Below, in pieces: positions 1-8,705 of a DNA stretch of 64,000 nt. The position numbers and the translations under genes are program-made. The stretch is from Candidatus Thioglobus sp. (GTDB lineage Bacteria > Pseudomonadota > Gammaproteobacteria > PS1 > Pseudothioglobaceae). Under the pieces are notes generated by a model, which searched no databases, was not told the DNA's origin, and was given only the letters and a program-made list of their open reading frames with translations. Each line of letters begins with the position of its first letter. The first letter of the stretch is position 1. The stretch lies in NCBI GenBank assembly GCA_028345955.1, contig JAOMEO010000003.1, positions 1 through 64,000 of the forward strand. Direction: 5' to 3'.

Positions 1-220
1 CAAAGTAAAAAAAGGTGATGTTTACGATGCAGTTGTGGTTCGTACAGCTCAAGGTGTTCGTCGTAAAGATGGTTCACGGATACGCTTTGATAACAATGCA
101 GTGGTATTGTTGAGTAATAAGTTAGAGCCAATTGGCACACGTATATTTGGTCCTGTAACTCGTGAGTTAAGAAGTGCCCAATTTATGAAGATTGTTTCAC
201 TTGCGCCAGAGGTGTTGTAA
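1..220 (+). CDS. rplN: 50S ribosomal protein L14 (C-terminal part)
   Basis: The reading frame is already open at the window edge (frame beginning at base 2) and ends with TAA at 218-220, so only about the last 72 residues are present. The segment [15 protein letters not shown], the middle [11 protein letters not shown] and the end [14 protein letters not shown]...SLAPEVL match bacterial L14 closely. L14 lies at the subunit interface of the 50S subunit and contacts 16S rRNA. The stop codon overlaps the rplX start by one base (TAATG), consistent with translational coupling at the head of the spc operon. An internal GTG at 35 is not the real start. Confidence 0.97.
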   Translation, partial: KVKKGDVYDAVVVRTAQGVRRKDGSRIRFDNNAVVLLSNKLEPIGTRIFGPVTRELRSAQFMKIVSLAPEVL

Positions 221-531
221 TGAACAAAATTAAACAGAATGATGAAGTTATCATAATCGCTGGTAAAGACAAAGGTTCAGTTGGTACGGTAACAAAAGTG
301 ATAGGTTCAAAGCTTATTGTTGAAGGTTTTAATATAGTTAAAAAACATGTTCGACCGAACCCTCAGGAAGGGATACAAGGTGGTATTGAAGAAAAAGAGA
401 TGCCTTTAAATGTGTCTAATATAGCAATTTATAATTCCACCACTCAAAAGGCAGACCGTGTTGGTATTAGAGTGAATGATAAAGGGGAAAAAGAAAGATT
501 TTTCAAGTCAAACGGTGAAACCGTACTTTGA
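220..531 (+). CDS. rplX: 50S ribosomal protein L24
   Basis: This 103-residue protein has the expected length for L24. It opens with a KOW motif (about residues 5-35, including [16 protein letters not shown]), followed by the family pattern [15 protein letters not shown] near residues 45-58. L24 is one of the first proteins to bind 23S rRNA during 50S assembly. Its ATG overlaps the rplN stop codon, and rplE follows after 22 bases. Order and spacing are those of the gammaproteobacterial spc operon. Confidence 0.98.
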   Translation: MNKIKQNDEVIIIAGKDKGSVGTVTKVIGSKLIVEGFNIVKKHVRPNPQEGIQGGIEEKEMPLNVSNIAIYNSTTQKADRVGIRVNDKGEKERFFKSNGETVL

Positions 532-553
532 CATAATAGAAGATAGGTGAGAA

Positions 554-1093
554 GTGTCTAGACTAGAAGAACAATATAAAAATGAGATTATCCCTAAGCT
601 TAAGGAAGAATTAGGTGTGAGTAACGCTTTGTCAGTACCTAAAATTGAAAAAATTACGATCAATATGGGACTGGGTAGTGCACTTGGCGACAAAAAAGTA
701 TTAGAAAGCGCACTGGAGGAGTTGAGTTTAATTTCCTCTCAAAAACCAGTAACTTGCTTGGCGAGAAAATCAGTTGCAAGCTTTAAACTCAGAGAAGGTA
801 ATGTAATTGGTTGTAAGGTAACGCTAAGAAAAAAAAGAATGTATGAATTTCTTGATCGTCTAGTAAATATTGCTATTCCTCGTGTCAGAGATTTTCGAGG
901 TCTTAGTGATAAATCATTTGATGGACGTGGAAACTACAATATGGGTATTAATGAGCAAATTGTATTCCCTGAAATTGATTTTGAAAAAGTAACAAAAGTG
1001 CGTGGTATGGATATCGCAATCACGACCAATGCACAGAATGATGACGATGCTAAGAAATTATTGGCGATGTTTAATTTCCCATTTAAAGGATGA
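554..1093 (+). CDS. rplE: 50S ribosomal protein L5
   Basis: This 179-residue protein has the L5 fold signature: INMGLG near residue 37, then the basic [15 protein letters not shown] segment and [11 protein letters not shown]5 binds 5S rRNA and the P-site tRNA elbow. Translation appears to begin at GTG (554), just after a purine-rich AGATAGGTGAGA stretch; no in-frame ATG lies between there and the conserved N-terminus, so the GTG start is well supported. The gene ends four bases before rpsN, as in the standard spc operon. Confidence 0.98.
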   Translation: MSRLEEQYKNEIIPKLKEELGVSNALSVPKIEKITINMGLGSALGDKKVLESALEELSLISSQKPVTCLARKSVASFKLREGNVIGCKVTLRKKRMYEFLDRLVNIAIPRVRDFRGLSDKSFDGRGNYNMGINEQIVFPEIDFEKVTKVRGMDIAITTNAQNDDDAKKLLAMFNFPFKG

Positions 1094-1097
1094 CATA

Positions 1098-1403
1098 ATG
1101 GCTAAAAAGTCTATGATACATAGAGACGTTAAGCGAGCAAAATTAGTCGCAAAGTACAAAGAAAGACGTCTTGAGTTAAAGAAAATTATTAAAAGTATTC
1201 ATACTTCTGATGAAGACCGTTTCCAGGCAATGATTAAATTACAGTCATTACCAAGAGATGCTTCACCGGTTCGTCAACGTAATCGCTGTGGCCTCTCTGG
1301 TCGTCCACATGGCTTTTATCGTAAATTTGGCTTAGCTAAGTCTCAGCTCAGAGAACGTGCCATGAATGGTGAAATTCCTGGTTTATCTAAAGCAAGTTGG
1401 TAG
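1098..1403 (+). CDS. rpsN: 30S ribosomal protein S14 (zinc-free type)
   Basis: The protein is 101 residues from ATG 1098, the E. coli length. It has the C-terminal S14 signature [25 protein letters not shown] and ends in PGLSKASW. It has none of the CxxC pairs of the short zinc-binding S14, so this is the C-minus form. An upstream in-frame ATG at 1002 lies inside rplE and would add 32 non-homologous residues; I reject it. S14 is a late-assembling protein of the 30S head. Confidence 0.97.
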   Translation: MAKKSMIHRDVKRAKLVAKYKERRLELKKIIKSIHTSDEDRFQAMIKLQSLPRDASPVRQRNRCGLSGRPHGFYRKFGLAKSQLRERAMNGEIPGLSKASW

Positions 1404-1412
1404 GAGAATAGG

Positions 1413-1811
1413 ATGAGTATGTCTGACCCAATAGCTGATATGTTGACCCGAATTAGGAATGCGCAGGCAGTGAATAAGGCGCAAGTAAGTATTCCTACCT
1501 CAAATTTAAAGTCTGCCATTGCTAGTGTTATGCAGGATGAAGGTTACATTACTTCTTTTAAAATTGATGGTGATAATGTTGCAAATAAAACATTAACAAT
1601 TAAATTAAAGTATTACGACAACAAACCCGTCATTGAGTCATTAGAAAGAATTTCTAAGCCTAGTATGAGACTTTATGCTAGTAAAGATAATATGCCAAGC
1701 GTACTTAACGGTCTAGGTATTGTCATTGTTTCAACACCAAAAGGTGTTATGACAGGACAAGCTGCCAAAGCACAAAATATTGGTGGGGAAGTTTTGTGCA
1801 GTGTTTCTTAA
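1413..1811 (+). CDS. rpsH: 30S ribosomal protein S8
   Basis: This 132-residue protein begins with the invariant MSMSDPIADMLTRIRNAQ and ends with GIVIVSTPKGVMTGQAAKAQNIGGEVLC, the S8 C-terminal signature. S8 nucleates the 30S platform on helix 21 of 16S rRNA. In E. coli S8 is also the translational repressor of the spc operon, acting at the rplE region; I did not find a convincing copy of the S8-binding bulged helix here, so autoregulation is inferred from the family. A GGAG-containing ribosome binding site lies at about 1402-1406. Confidence 0.98.
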   Translation: MSMSDPIADMLTRIRNAQAVNKAQVSIPTSNLKSAIASVMQDEGYITSFKIDGDNVANKTLTIKLKYYDNKPVIESLERISKPSMRLYASKDNMPSVLNGLGIVIVSTPKGVMTGQAAKAQNIGGEVLCSVS

Positions 1812-1826
1812 TAATGGAGATTTAAG

Positions 1827-2375
1827 ATGTCTAGAATTGCAAAATCACCAATTACAATACCAGATAGTGTAGAAGTGTCACAGTCTGGGGAAGTTTTAAC
1901 TGTTAAGGGAAAGTTGGGTGAAATGACTATGAATGTTCATTCGTCAGTCACTATTAAAAATACTGATAATGTGTTGACTTTTTCGCCGGTAAAGATCAGT
2001 CAGAAAGAAGAAAAAAGCGCCTGGGCTCAAGCGGGAACAGCAAGGGCAAATACATTTAATTTAATTAAAGGTGTAACAGAGGGATGGGAGAAAAAATTAA
2101 CTTTGATTGGTGTCGGTTATCGTGCGGAAGTAAGAGGTAAGGTCTTAAGCTTAAAATTAGGTTTTTCTCATCCAGTAAATTACGATTTGCCAGAGGGTGT
2201 TAGTGTTGAAACACCTTCGCAGAAAGAAGTTTTAGTGAAAGGAATCGATAAACAAAAAGTAGGGCAAGCGGCTGCTGAAATTAGAGCATTTCGTCCACCT
2301 GAACCATATAAAGGCAAAGGAGTTCGTTACACTGATGAACAAGTTGTCCGTAAAGACGCTAAAAAGAAAGCATAG
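1827..2375 (+). CDS. rplF: 50S ribosomal protein L6
   Basis: At 182 residues this is a typical two-domain L6. It starts [15 protein letters not shown], has the junction [30 protein letters not shown] around residues 72-100, and ends with [17 protein letters not shown] near the C-terminus. L6 sits at the base of the L7/L12 stalk beside the sarcin-ricin loop. It has a clear GGAG site 7-8 bases before its ATG. The lysine-rich end (KDAKKKA) is usual. Confidence 0.98.
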   Translation: MSRIAKSPITIPDSVEVSQSGEVLTVKGKLGEMTMNVHSSVTIKNTDNVLTFSPVKISQKEEKSAWAQAGTARANTFNLIKGVTEGWEKKLTLIGVGYRAEVRGKVLSLKLGFSHPVNYDLPEGVSVETPSQKEVLVKGIDKQKVGQAAAEIRAFRPPEPYKGKGVRYTDEQVVRKDAKKKA

Positions 2376-2392
2376 ATTTGAAAGGTAGGTTG

Positions 2393-2740
2393 ATGAAATT
2401 TGCAAAAAAACAAGCCCGTACAAGAAGGGCAACAAAATTTAGAGCAAAGCATGCTGAAAGAAGTGTAGAGCGTTTGTGTGTCTACAAATCATCCCAGCAT
2501 ATTTATGCTCAGATAATTAGTAGCTGTGGCACTAAAACACTGGCTTCAGCCTCGAGCATGTCTGCCAAAATTAAAAATGGTGGTAATGTTGAGGCGGCTG
2601 CGAAAGTGGGTAATTTGATAGCAAAAGCTGCCAAAAAGGCTAAAGTATCTAAGGTCGCATTTGATCGTTCTGGTTTTAAGTACCATGGTCGAGTCAAGGC
2701 ACTTGCAGAAGCTGCAAGAGAAGGCGGTTTGGATTTTTAA
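2393..2740 (+). CDS. rplR: 50S ribosomal protein L18
   Basis: From ATG 2393 the protein is 115 residues, close to the usual 117. It has a basic N-terminus ([16 protein letters not shown]) that binds 5S rRNA and the C-terminal signature [28 protein letters not shown]. The ATG is preceded by AAAGGTAGG, a good ribosome binding site, so I prefer it over the in-frame TTG at 2378, which would add five residues. L18 works with L5 in the 5S rRNP of the central protuberance. Confidence 0.96.
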   Translation: MKFAKKQARTRRATKFRAKHAERSVERLCVYKSSQHIYAQIISSCGTKTLASASSMSAKIKNGGNVEAAAKVGNLIAKAAKKAKVSKVAFDRSGFKYHGRVKALAEAAREGGLDF

Positions 2741-2765
2741 TTACGAGTTTATAAAGGTTTAAAGA

Positions 2766-3305
2766 ATGGCTGAAAATAAAAAAAGAATGGCTGAAAATAA
2801 AAAAAACAATTACAAAGATGAAAATGAATTCATTGAAAAATTGGTCAATATTCGTCGTGTTGTTAAAGTAGTTAAAGGTGGTCGAATTTTTGGTTTTTCT
2901 GCTTTAGTGGTTGTCGGTGACGGTAACGGTAAGGTCGGTTACGGCACTGGTAAAGCCCGTGAAGTTCCTATAGCTATTCAAAAAGCGATGGATAAAGCAA
3001 AAAGATCAATGAAATTAGTGCCATTAGTTAATGGCACACTTCATTATCCAATTACTTCATGTGTCGGTGCGGCAAAGGTTTATCTACAACCTGCCTCTGA
3101 AGGTACTGGTGTAATTGCTGGTGGACCAATGAGAAGCGTTTTAGAAGCTGTAGGTGTTCATAATATTTTGGCAAAATGTAACGGTACACGTAATCCAATA
3201 AGTGTTGTTAGAGCAACTATTGATGGTTTAACAAAAATGTCATCACCACAAACTGTTGCAGCAAAGAGAGGCAAAACCGTTGAAGAAATAACTGGGGAAG
3301 TATAA
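2766..3305 (+). CDS. rpsE: 30S ribosomal protein S5 with duplicated N-terminus
   Basis: The 179-residue protein contains the S5 double-stranded-RNA-binding domain ([27 protein letters not shown], about residues 40-66) and the C-terminal S5 domain ([19 protein letters not shown]). Its N-terminus reads [13 protein letters not shown] because 21 bases are repeated in tandem, giving two in-frame ATGs at 2766 and 2787. The first ATG has AAAGG eight bases upstream, so it is the better start. S5 takes part in decoding fidelity and forms part of the mRNA entry channel. The last base overlaps the rpmD start. Confidence 0.96.
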   Translation: MAENKKRMAENKKNNYKDENEFIEKLVNIRRVVKVVKGGRIFGFSALVVVGDGNGKVGYGTGKAREVPIAIQKAMDKAKRSMKLVPLVNGTLHYPITSCVGAAKVYLQPASEGTGVIAGGPMRSVLEAVGVHNILAKCNGTRNPISVVRATIDGLTKMSSPQTVAAKRGKTVEEITGEV

Positions 3306-3655
3306 TGGCTGAAGAGAAAATAGAAAAAAAAGCAGAATCAAAAAAAGTTGTTTCTAAAAAATCATCAACCAAAGAAGTTGTAGTAAAAAAAGCGCCTGCA
3401 AAGAAAGTTGTTACTAAAAAAGTATCAACCAAAGAAGTTGCAGTAAAAAAAGCGCCTGCAAAGAAAGTTGTTACTAAAAAATTAACCCTAAGTGTGACTT
3501 TAATTAAAAGTTTTTATGGTCGTCTTCCTGCACATCGCGCTACGGTCACTGGTCTTGGTTTAAAGCGAATCAACCATACAGTAGAGTTGCAAGATACGCC
3601 AGAAGTAAGAGGTATGATTAATAAAGTGTCTTACTTGTTAAAAGTGGAGGGGTAA
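3305..3655 (+). CDS. rpmD: 50S ribosomal protein L30 with lysine-rich repeat extension
   Basis: Residues about 60-116 are a normal L30: [30 protein letters not shown] and [13 protein letters not shown]. Bacterial L30 is normally near 60 residues, so the first 59 residues are an extension. This extension is almost entirely Lys, Val, Ala, Thr and Ser and contains two copies of a 20-residue unit (ending [10 protein letters not shown]), plus a degenerate earlier half copy. The gene overlaps the rpsE stop by one base and has no other good start: no ATG occurs near residue 59. The extension resembles the disordered AAPAKK-like tails of histone-like proteins and may contact RNA; that role is inference. 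Confidence 0.95.
   Translation: MAEEKIEKKAESKKVVSKKSSTKEVVVKKAPAKKVVTKKVSTKEVAVKKAPAKKVVTKKLTLSVTLIKSFYGRLPAHRATVTGLGLKRINHTVELQDTPEVRGMINKVSYLLKVEG
3331..3480 (+). repeat. 60-bp tandem repeat inside rpmD
   Basis: Bases 3361-3420 and 3421-3480 are aligned copies of a 60-bp unit that differ at only about three or four positions (near 3362-3363 and at 3381/3441). A degenerate half copy occupies about 3331-3360. The period is a multiple of three, so the repeat expands the lysine-rich arm by 20 residues per copy without breaking frame. Recent tandem duplication is the simplest explanation. Confidence 0.9.
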
Positions 3656-3658
3656 GCA

Positions 3659-4096
3659 ATGAATCTTAATACATTGAAGCCTGCATTGGGCGAAAAATCT
3701 GGTAGAAAGCGTGTTGGTCGAGGCATAGGTTCTGGCATTGGAAAAACGTGTGGCCGAGGCCATAAAGGACAAAGCTCTCGCTCTGGAGGTTATACCAAGA
3801 TTGGATTTGAAGGTGGTCAGATGCCATTACAAAGAAGACTGCCAAAAGTGGGATTTACTTCACGCATCTCGATAGTGACCTCACAAGTAACTCTCTCTCA
3901 ACTTGATAAGTTAACTGAAACTGATATTAATATTGATGTTTTAAAGAAAAACAATCTTATTACTAAAAATATTCAAAGAGTCAAAGTTATGCTTTCAGGT
4001 GAAATTACACGTGCTGTTAACTTGAAAGGTATTAAAGCAACTAAAGGTGCAAAAGCGGCTATTGAAGCAGTTAAAGGAACCATAAGCGAGCAATGA
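3659..4096 (+). CDS. rplO: 50S ribosomal protein L15
   Basis: The 145-residue protein has the glycine-rich basic N-terminus of L15 ([23 protein letters not shown], about residues 17-39) and [18 protein letters not shown] near residues 52-69, which thread into 23S rRNA. The C-terminal half is the globular L15/L18e fold, including [23 protein letters not shown]15 joins late in 50S assembly. The stop TGA and the secY ATG are separated by one base, which favours coupled translation. Confidence 0.98.
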   Translation: MNLNTLKPALGEKSGRKRVGRGIGSGIGKTCGRGHKGQSSRSGGYTKIGFEGGQMPLQRRLPKVGFTSRISIVTSQVTLSQLDKLTETDINIDVLKKNNLITKNIQRVKVMLSGEITRAVNLKGIKATKGAKAAIEAVKGTISEQ

Positions 4097-4097
4097 A

Positions 4098-5399
4098 ATG
4101 AGCCAATCACCTTTAGGACTTAGTGAAGATTTAATGAAGCGCATCCTTTATTTATTGGGTGCGTTAATCGTTTTTAGAATGGGAACACATATTGTGATTC
4201 CATTTATATCACAAACGGCACTCGCTTCTTTAGTGGAAGACAACAGAGATGGTATTTTGGGTATGTTTAATATGTTCTCAGGAGGGGCTTTAGAACGTTT
4301 ATCTATATTTACTCTTGGAATAATGCCTTATATTTCCTCATCAATTATCATGACACTTATGACTTCCGTGGTACCTCATTTTGAGCAATTGAAGAAAGAA
4401 GGAGAGCGGGGAAGAAGAAAAATTACTCAATATACTCGTATGGGTACTGTGTTTTTGGCAGTCTTTCAATCTTATGGAATTTCGATAGCATTGCAATCGC
4501 AATCAGGAGCTGGAGTTGCTCTGGTAACAAACCCTGGCCTAACATTTAGCTTTGTTACAGTTGTAACAATGACGACTGGAACACTATTCTTGATGTGGTT
4601 AGGAGAACAGATCAGTGAAAAAGGTGTTGGTAACGGCATTTCAATGATTATTTTTGCAGGTATCGTTGCTGGATTGCCTGTCTCACTAGGTAATACGCTT
4701 AGTATGGTAGGTACTGGTGAATTAAGTGTTTTTGCTGTTGTGTTAATCTTGATTATGGCAGCTCTAGTGATGGGCTTTGTTGTTTTTATGGAAAGAGGTC
4801 AGAGACGAATAACTGTGAATTATGCTAAGCGACAACAAGGACGCAAAATGGTCGGAGGTCAAAGTTCCTATCTTCCTCTTAAAATCAACATGGCAGGTGT
4901 TATTCCGCCAATTTTTGCCTCAAGTATTATTCTTTTTCCAGCAACATTGGGTGGATGGTTTTCACAAACAGAGGGTTTGGGTTGGTTGGCAAATATCACT
5001 TCAAGTATATCGCCTGGACAACCACTGTATATTATGTTTTATGCTTCAGCGATTGTGTTTTTTACTTTTTTCTATACAGCACTTACATTTAATGCAAAAG
5101 ACACAGCCGACAATTTACGAAAGTCAGGTGGTTTTATTCCAGGAATAAGGCCAGGTCAGCACTCAGCGGATTATATTGACAGTGTCACCTCAAGACTAAC
5201 AGCAGTTGGTGCAATCTATATTACTTCAGTTTGTTTATTGCCTGAATTTTTAATTTTGTATTGGAATGTGCCATTCTATTTTGGTGGTACCAGTCTTCTA
5301 ATTATTGTAGTTGTAGTGATGGATTTTATCGCTCAAGCACAATCTCATATGATGTCAAATCAGTATGAAGGTTTGATGAGAAAGGCAAACTTAAAGTAG
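4098..5399 (+). CDS. secY: Preprotein translocase channel subunit SecY
   Basis: The 433-residue protein has the ten hydrophobic segments of SecY and its signature stretches: [27 protein letters not shown] (TM2 plug region, about residues 56-82), RITQYTR-like loop 4, [11 protein letters not shown] in cytoplasmic loop 5, and [23 protein letters not shown] in loop 6/8. SecY forms the protein-conducting pore with SecE and SecG in the inner membrane. Its place between rplO and rpmJ is the standard one. A ribosome binding site would overlap the rplO end, suggesting coupling. Confidence 0.98.
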   Translation: MSQSPLGLSEDLMKRILYLLGALIVFRMGTHIVIPFISQTALASLVEDNRDGILGMFNMFSGGALERLSIFTLGIMPYISSSIIMTLMTSVVPHFEQLKKEGERGRRKITQYTRMGTVFLAVFQSYGISIALQSQSGAGVALVTNPGLTFSFVTVVTMTTGTLFLMWLGEQISEKGVGNGISMIIFAGIVAGLPVSLGNTLSMVGTGELSVFAVVLILIMAALVMGFVVFMERGQRRITVNYAKRQQGRKMVGGQSSYLPLKINMAGVIPPIFASSIILFPATLGGWFSQTEGLGWLANITSSISPGQPLYIMFYASAIVFFTFFYTALTFNAKDTADNLRKSGGFIPGIRPGQHSADYIDSVTSRLTAVGAIYITSVCLLPEFLILYWNVPFYFGGTSLLIIVVVVMDFIAQAQSHMMSNQYEGLMRKANLK

Positions 5400-5408
5400 G
5401 GGTTAGTT

Positions 5409-5522
5409 ATGAAAGTAAGAGCGTCTATTAAAAAAATATGCAAAAATTGTAAAATTATTAAGCGACATGGAGTGATTCGTGTCATTTGTAAAGACCCTCG
5501 TCACAAGCAAAGACAAGGATGA
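5409..5522 (+). CDS. rpmJ: 50S ribosomal protein L36
   Basis: A 37-residue ORF begins at ATG 5409, nine bases after secY, and ends at TGA 5520-5522. It begins [15 protein letters not shown] and ends [11 protein letters not shown]. Cys11, Cys14, Cys27 and His32 form the zinc-ribbon ligand set of the C-plus type of L36. The length and position between secY and rpsM are exactly those expected. It is the last gene of the spc operon. Confidence 0.95.
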   Translation: MKVRASIKKICKNCKIIKRHGVIRVICKDPRHKQRQG

Positions 5523-5527
5523 TGACA

Positions 5528-5556
5528 TTGACAGGTATATATTTACAAAGTAAAAT
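5528..5556 (+). promoter_or_regulatory. Sigma70-type promoter of the alpha operon
   Basis: A perfect -35 element TTGACA (5528-5533) is followed after exactly 17 bases by TAAAAT (5551-5556), which matches five of six bases of the -10 consensus. Transcription would start near 5563, giving a leader of about 70 bases before rpsM. This lets the alpha operon be transcribed independently of spc read-through. Confidence 0.65.
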
Positions 5557-5576
5557 TGCACGATTTTTCAACTATA

Positions 5577-5614
5577 AAATACTGGGTGAAAATACTCACC
5601 CGTACTTAGTATTT
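5577..5614 (+). promoter_or_regulatory. Alpha-operon leader hairpin, candidate S4 target
   Basis: AAATACT (5577-5583) is fully complementary to AGTATTT (5608-5614), and directly inside it GGGTGA (5584-5589) pairs with TCACCC (5596-5601); a six-base bulge GTACTT lies at 5602-5607. The structure ends just upstream of the rpsM ribosome binding region (AAGGT around 5618-5622). In E. coli the S4 protein represses this operon through a pseudoknotted leader at the same place. Whether this RNA binds S4 is inference. Confidence 0.5.
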
Positions 5615-5635
5615 GTTAAGGTATAGGTAGAATCT

Positions 5636-5989
5636 ATGGCACGAATTGCAGGGATAAATATTCCAACAGATAAGCACATTGTTATTGCTTTGCAATCAAT
5701 TTTTGGTATCGGACAAACCCGATCAAAATTAATTTGTGAAATAGTAAAACTAGAGCCTAGTACAAAGGTCTCTGAATTAACTGAAGATCAGCTGGAATCT
5801 ATTCGTGTCGCTGTCTCTAATTATGAAGTAGAAGGTGACTTAAGACGTGAAGTTTCAATGAATATTAAACGTCTTAGAGATTTAGGTTGCTATAGAGGTA
5901 TTCGTCATAGAAAGTCACTTCCTTTGCGTGGTCAAAGAACAAAAACTAACGCCAGGACTCGAAAGGGTCCTCGTCGTTTGATTAAATAA
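5636..5989 (+). CDS. rpsM: 30S ribosomal protein S13
   Basis: The 117-residue protein begins [26 protein letters not shown], with the helix-hairpin-helix of S13, and ends in the basic tail [26 protein letters not shown] type sequence (here [18 protein letters not shown]). S13 forms the head bridge to the 50S subunit and touches P-site tRNA. It is the first gene of the alpha operon, behind a promoter and structured leader, whereas the genes following it are closely packed. Confidence 0.97.
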   Translation: MARIAGINIPTDKHIVIALQSIFGIGQTRSKLICEIVKLEPSTKVSELTEDQLESIRVAVSNYEVEGDLRREVSMNIKRLRDLGCYRGIRHRKSLPLRGQRTKTNARTRKGPRRLIK

Positions 5990-6004
5990 TTGGCGCATAG
6001 GATT

Positions 6005-6391
6005 ATGGCAAACGAACAATCAGCTAAGAAAAAGTCTAAGAAAATTGTTTCAGATGGCATTGCACATATTCATGCAACATTTAATAATACCATTGTTATG
6101 ATTACTGATCGTCATGGAAATACTTTATGTTGGTCTACTTCAGGTGGTGCAGGTTTTAGAGGTTCGAGAAAATCCACACCTTTTGCAGCACAAGTTGCTG
6201 CAGGAAACTGTGGAGAGAAAGCGCAAGCTTTTGGTATAAAAAATCTTGATGTTCGAGTCAAGGGACCTGGTCCAGGAAGAGATTCGGCTATCCGTGGCCT
6301 AAATGCACAGGGCTTAAAAATCCAATCAATAACCGATGTGACGCCAATTCCACACAATGGCTGTCGTCCATCTAAAAAACGAAGAGTATAA
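6005..6391 (+). CDS. rpsK: 30S ribosomal protein S11
   Basis: From ATG 6005 the protein is 128 residues, against 129 in E. coli. It contains [38 protein letters not shown] and the C-terminus [20 protein letters not shown], all diagnostic of S11. S11 lines the mRNA exit channel on the platform. ATAGGA lies just before the ATG; an in-frame TTG at 5990 directly after the rpsM stop is less likely because it has no ribosome binding site and extends beyond the family length. Confidence 0.97.
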   Translation: MANEQSAKKKSKKIVSDGIAHIHATFNNTIVMITDRHGNTLCWSTSGGAGFRGSRKSTPFAAQVAAGNCGEKAQAFGIKNLDVRVKGPGPGRDSAIRGLNAQGLKIQSITDVTPIPHNGCRPSKKRRV

Positions 6392-6401
6392 AGGGTAAAT
6401 T

Positions 6402-7028
6402 ATGGCAAGATATACGGGTCCTACATGCAAATTAGCACGTCGTGAAGGCACTGACTTAGAGCTTAAGAGTGGCATTAGGTCGATTGATTCAAAGTGTAAA
6501 TTATCACAGTTGCCTGGTGTGCATGGTGTTAATGCTCGTCGTCAAAAAGGTAGTGATTATGGTTTACAGTTGCGTGAAAAGCAGAAAGTTAGACGCATGT
6601 ATGGTATTTTGGAGAAACAGTTTCGACTATATTACAAAAAAGCCAGCTCTAAAAAAGGATCAACAGGTGAGAACTTATTATCGCTTCTTGAGTGTCGCCT
6701 TGATAACGTGGTTTACCGTATGGGGTTCGCTTCGACTCGTTCAGAGGCAAGGCAACTGGTTACTCATAAATCAATCGTAGTGAACGGCAAGGTTGTCAAC
6801 ATACCTTCTTACCAAGTAAGTGCAAATGATGAAATTTCTGTAAGAGAGAAAGCTAAAAAACAAAACCGAATTCAACTAGCAGTTGAGATTTCAGGACAGA
6901 ATGGACTAGCTGAATGGGTTGATGTTGATAACAAGTTATTGAAAGGTATATTCAAAAATGTGCCTTCTCGTGATGAGTTGTCAGCTGATATTTCTGAACA
7001 TTTAATCGTTGAATTGTATTCTAAATAG
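6402..7028 (+). CDS. rpsD: 30S ribosomal protein S4
   Basis: The 208-residue protein carries an N-terminal S4 domain ([21 protein letters not shown]) and the S4 RNA-binding domain near residues 95-160 ([48 protein letters not shown]). It ends VELYSK as is usual. S4 nucleates 30S assembly and in enterobacteria represses its own operon at the rpsM leader; a matching leader hairpin exists here at 5577-5614. It sits ten bases before rpoA. Confidence 0.98.
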   Translation: MARYTGPTCKLARREGTDLELKSGIRSIDSKCKLSQLPGVHGVNARRQKGSDYGLQLREKQKVRRMYGILEKQFRLYYKKASSKKGSTGENLLSLLECRLDNVVYRMGFASTRSEARQLVTHKSIVVNGKVVNIPSYQVSANDEISVREKAKKQNRIQLAVEISGQNGLAEWVDVDNKLLKGIFKNVPSRDELSADISEHLIVELYSK

Positions 7029-7037
7029 GAATTAAAT

Positions 7038-8018
7038 ATGCAAGGAAGTGCAAGAGATTTTCTAAAACCAAAACTAGTCGATTCAGTTGAATTGTCTACA
7101 AACGAGTATCGAGTTGTTCTAGAGCCATTTGAACGTGGTTTTGGACATACATTGGGAAATTCACTAAGGAGGACTTTATTGTCTTCCATGGTTGGTTCAG
7201 CAATTACTGAAGTTTCAATTGATGGTGTAATGCATGAATTTTCAACCATTGAGGGCGTCCAAGAAGATGTACTCGATATCCTTCTTAATCTTAAAGAGGC
7301 TTCTGTAGGCCTTAATGCGAGTGAAACTGCAACCGTAGTCATCGATAAAGAAGGTCCTTGTCAACTAACTGTTGCAGATATTGAATCCAATGGTACAGAT
7401 GTATCAGTGTTTAACCCAGAGAAAGTTATCGCGACTATTAATGAAGGTGGCAAAATTAGAATGACACTAACAATTGGAACAGGAGTTGGATATGATGTTG
7501 CTGTTTCTCGAACTGTTGATTCAGAAACTATTGGTAGTATTCAGTTGGACGCAAGCTTCTCACCAATCAAACGTGTCAATTTTACAGTTGAATCTGCACG
7601 TGTTGAACAAAAAGTAAATCTAGATAGGCTTAATATTGTTATCGAAACAAACGGTTCGGTTGACGCTGAAGAAGCAGTGAAGCGAGCAGCAACAATACTA
7701 CAAGATCAACTCTCCTCATTTGTCGAGCTTGAGCCGGTAGTTGAAGAAGAGCCGCAACCAACTTCTGACGATTTCCCTCCGATGTATTTGTCAGCTGTTG
7801 ATGAGCTAGAATTGACAGTTCGTTCTGCTAATTGTTTAAAAGCAGAACAAATATACTACATTGGTGATCTGATTCAAAAATCAGAGCAGGACTTATTAAG
7901 AACACCAAACTTGGGTCGAAAGTCGCTTAATGAAATTAAAGAAGTCCTCACTGAAAAAAATCTTGAACTCGGTACAGAAATAGAAAACTGGCCGCCAGTT
8001 GATCTAATGAGTGAATAA
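7038..8018 (+). CDS. rpoA: RNA polymerase alpha subunit
   Basis: At 326 residues this is a normal-length alpha subunit. The N-terminal assembly domain (about residues 1-235) contains [23 protein letters not shown], and the C-terminal DNA/activator-binding domain (about 250-326) contains [21 protein letters not shown] and [18 protein letters not shown]. The Arg and Asn that contact UP-element DNA in E. coli (in [10 protein letters not shown]) are present. It is the penultimate gene of the classical alpha operon. Confidence 0.99.
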   Translation: MQGSARDFLKPKLVDSVELSTNEYRVVLEPFERGFGHTLGNSLRRTLLSSMVGSAITEVSIDGVMHEFSTIEGVQEDVLDILLNLKEASVGLNASETATVVIDKEGPCQLTVADIESNGTDVSVFNPEKVIATINEGGKIRMTLTIGTGVGYDVAVSRTVDSETIGSIQLDASFSPIKRVNFTVESARVEQKVNLDRLNIVIETNGSVDAEEAVKRAATILQDQLSSFVELEPVVEEEPQPTSDDFPPMYLSAVDELELTVRSANCLKAEQIYYIGDLIQKSEQDLLRTPNLGRKSLNEIKEVLTEKNLELGTEIENWPPVDLMSE

Positions 8019-8027
8019 GGACAAATC

Positions 8028-8441
8028 ATGAGACACAGAAAGTCAGGTAGACAACTTAACCGTAATTCGTCACATAGACAAGCGATGTTTCAGAATATGG
8101 CTAATTCACTATTCTTGCATGAAGTTATTAAAACAACTTTGCCGAAAGCGAAGGAACTTCGTCGTGTAGTTGAGCCATTAATTACTAAGTCAAAGTCAGA
8201 CAGTGTCGCTAACCGTCGTCATGTATTCTCAAAGTTACGTGATGATGCAATGGTTGCGAAGTTATTTACCGAATTGGGTCCATTTTATAAAGATCGTCCT
8301 GGTGGCTATGTTCGCATTCTTAAGGCGGGCTTTCGCACAGGTGATAAAGCCCCAATGGCTATAGTGCAATTGGTTGACTTTGAGAGTGATGAACAAACTA
8401 TTACAGAAACTCCACAAGAAGAAACACAAGAAGAATCTTAA
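8028..8441 (+). CDS. rplQ: 50S ribosomal protein L17
   Basis: The protein is 137 residues. Its first ~118 residues are canonical L17: [28 protein letters not shown], then [20 protein letters not shown] and [27 protein letters not shown]. The final ~18 residues form an acidic Glu/Thr/Gln-rich tail (ending PQEETQEES), somewhat longer than in E. coli (127 residues in all). L17 lies near the polypeptide exit tunnel. It closes the alpha operon proper. Confidence 0.97.
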   Translation: MRHRKSGRQLNRNSSHRQAMFQNMANSLFLHEVIKTTLPKAKELRRVVEPLITKSKSDSVANRRHVFSKLRDDAMVAKLFTELGPFYKDRPGGYVRILKAGFRTGDKAPMAIVQLVDFESDEQTITETPQEETQEES

Positions 8442-8456
8442 AGGAATTATTATTAT

Positions 8457-8672
8457 ATGCCAACAATTAAAGTAAGAGATAATGAGCCATTTGATATTGC
8501 ACTACGTCGTTTCCGACGTTTGTGTGATAGAGCCGGTGTTATCACAGATGTTAGAAAAAAAGAGTTTTTTGAAAAGCCTACTTGGGTTAATAAACGTAAA
8601 AAGGCTGCAGCTGTTAAAAGAACACACAAAGAAATGGCAAAAAACCGTATTCATCGCAAACGTATGTATTAA
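8457..8672 (+). CDS. rpsU: 30S ribosomal protein S21
   Basis: This 71-residue basic protein matches S21 throughout: [28 protein letters not shown] and [23 protein letters not shown], ending RIHRKRMY. S21 sits near the anti-Shine-Dalgarno end of 16S rRNA. In E. coli it heads the rpsU-dnaG-rpoD operon; here it lies 15 bases after rplQ and is followed by yqeY, so it appears to be transcribed as an extension of the alpha operon. Confidence 0.97.
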   Translation: MPTIKVRDNEPFDIALRRFRRLCDRAGVITDVRKKEFFEKPTWVNKRKKAAAVKRTHKEMAKNRIHRKRMY

Positions 8673-8705
8673 GAGATCTCTCTTGGTACAAAATAAAAAC
8701 GCAAT

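Noticed and set aside
508-693. Minus-strand 61-codon ORF across rplX/rplE, and the many similar antisense ORFs
   Set aside because: They lie within well-supported conserved genes in other frames and show no domain, ribosome binding site or codon pattern of their own.
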